Below are positions 63,663 to 64,000 of a stretch of 64,000 nt of DNA, piece by piece. The translations under genes were made by a program, and so were the position numbers. The stretch is from Euphorbia lathyris (lineage: Eukaryota > Streptophyta > Magnoliopsida > Malpighiales > Euphorbiaceae). The notes under the pieces were generated by a model. The model worked only from the letters and a program-made list of their open reading frames with translations. It did not search any database and was not told the origin of the DNA. Where the stretch lies: positions 77,529,256-77,593,255 of the forward strand of contig NC_088911.1 of NCBI RefSeq assembly GCF_963576675.1, given 5' to 3'. Every line of letters begins with the position of its first letter. The stretch's first letter is position 1.

Positions 63663-64000
63663 TTTAATTATTTTACACTAGTTTAATGTAATTTAATTTA
63701 TTTATATTCGAATTTCAGATTTCATGCTCCTTTTAATGTTATTTTAATGTTATTTTGCGTTTTTTTTTGTTTGTTTTTTTATAAATATATATACAAAATT
63801 TAGGTAACATTTATTTATTTTTAATAAAAATGAAAAATATTATTTAAGTGGATAAAAAGGATAAGAAAGACTGTCAGGGTGGTTTTTCTTTAAAGCTATT
63901 TTTTGTGTTCTGATTCCAAAATAGAAAATAGTTTGGCCGGATTTCCGTTGATAGACGATAAGTTTCTCTAAGTTTTAAACGATTCAATTTTACTTTTGTA
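63663..64000. other. AT-rich region at right edge
   Basis: No gene or known repeat recognised. Homopolymer T runs and ATATAT words only. Confidence 0.6.

Overview
The window looks like heterochromatic, retrotransposon-saturated DNA from a flowering plant, most likely a eudicot with a large genome. I cannot name the species. Almost every base belongs to LTR retrotransposons or LINEs, most of them broken. The only host gene I can recognise is a dead 2-oxoglutarate/Fe(II) dioxygenase of the ACC-oxidase-homolog type. I found no tRNA or rRNA gene, CRISPR array or bacterial-type operon.

Left part (1-13145, minus strand): two Sirevirus-like Ty1/copia elements of one subfamily. Element A (LTR, PBS, gag, start of pol) runs off the left edge and seems to have inserted into the 3' LTR of element B. 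B keeps a partial 3' LTR, the extra third ORF, a pol with much of its RT deleted, and gag. It ends at a microhomology junction with the dioxygenase gene.

Centre (13141-55952): a set of nested insertions, each resolved by a 5-bp target-site duplication (TSD). The dioxygenase gene was hit in exon 1 by plus-strand copia element C (13327-55006, TSD GGGAG). C's gag was then hit by a subfamily-1 Sirevirus LTR, now solo (S, TSD AAAAC). S was hit by complete Sirevirus E1 (15115-38206, TSD AATTG). E1's third ORF was hit by complete Sirevirus E2 (18948-30493, TSD CAGCT). A second insertion in C (about 39076-51587) is a tandem array of a non-autonomous, Athila/Tat-like Ty3/gypsy element D: three LTRs, three internal regions and one short ORF per unit. 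C's pol and 3' LTR follow, then the rest of the dioxygenase pseudogene with two small introns.

Right part (56165-64000): an RTE-type LINE split into a 5' endonuclease piece and a 3' reverse-transcriptase piece. Between them lie a 39-bp minisatellite, the 3' end of a Tat/Ogre-like gypsy element with a roughly 3-kb LTR, an antisense L1 LINE scrap, and the 5' end of another LTR element. The large LTR has a row of GC-rich palindromes ending in a 17-bp-stem hairpin just upstream of its TATA box, which itself sits in a stem-loop.

Working together: E1 and E2 have the full Sirevirus layout (LTR, initiator-Met PBS, gag, pol, about 970-codon third ORF, multiple GGGGGAG polypurine tracts, LTR). All their ORFs carry nonsense mutations, mostly of the C-to-T or G-to-A type, so neither looks autonomous. 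Family assignments rest on motifs read by eye; no database search was possible.
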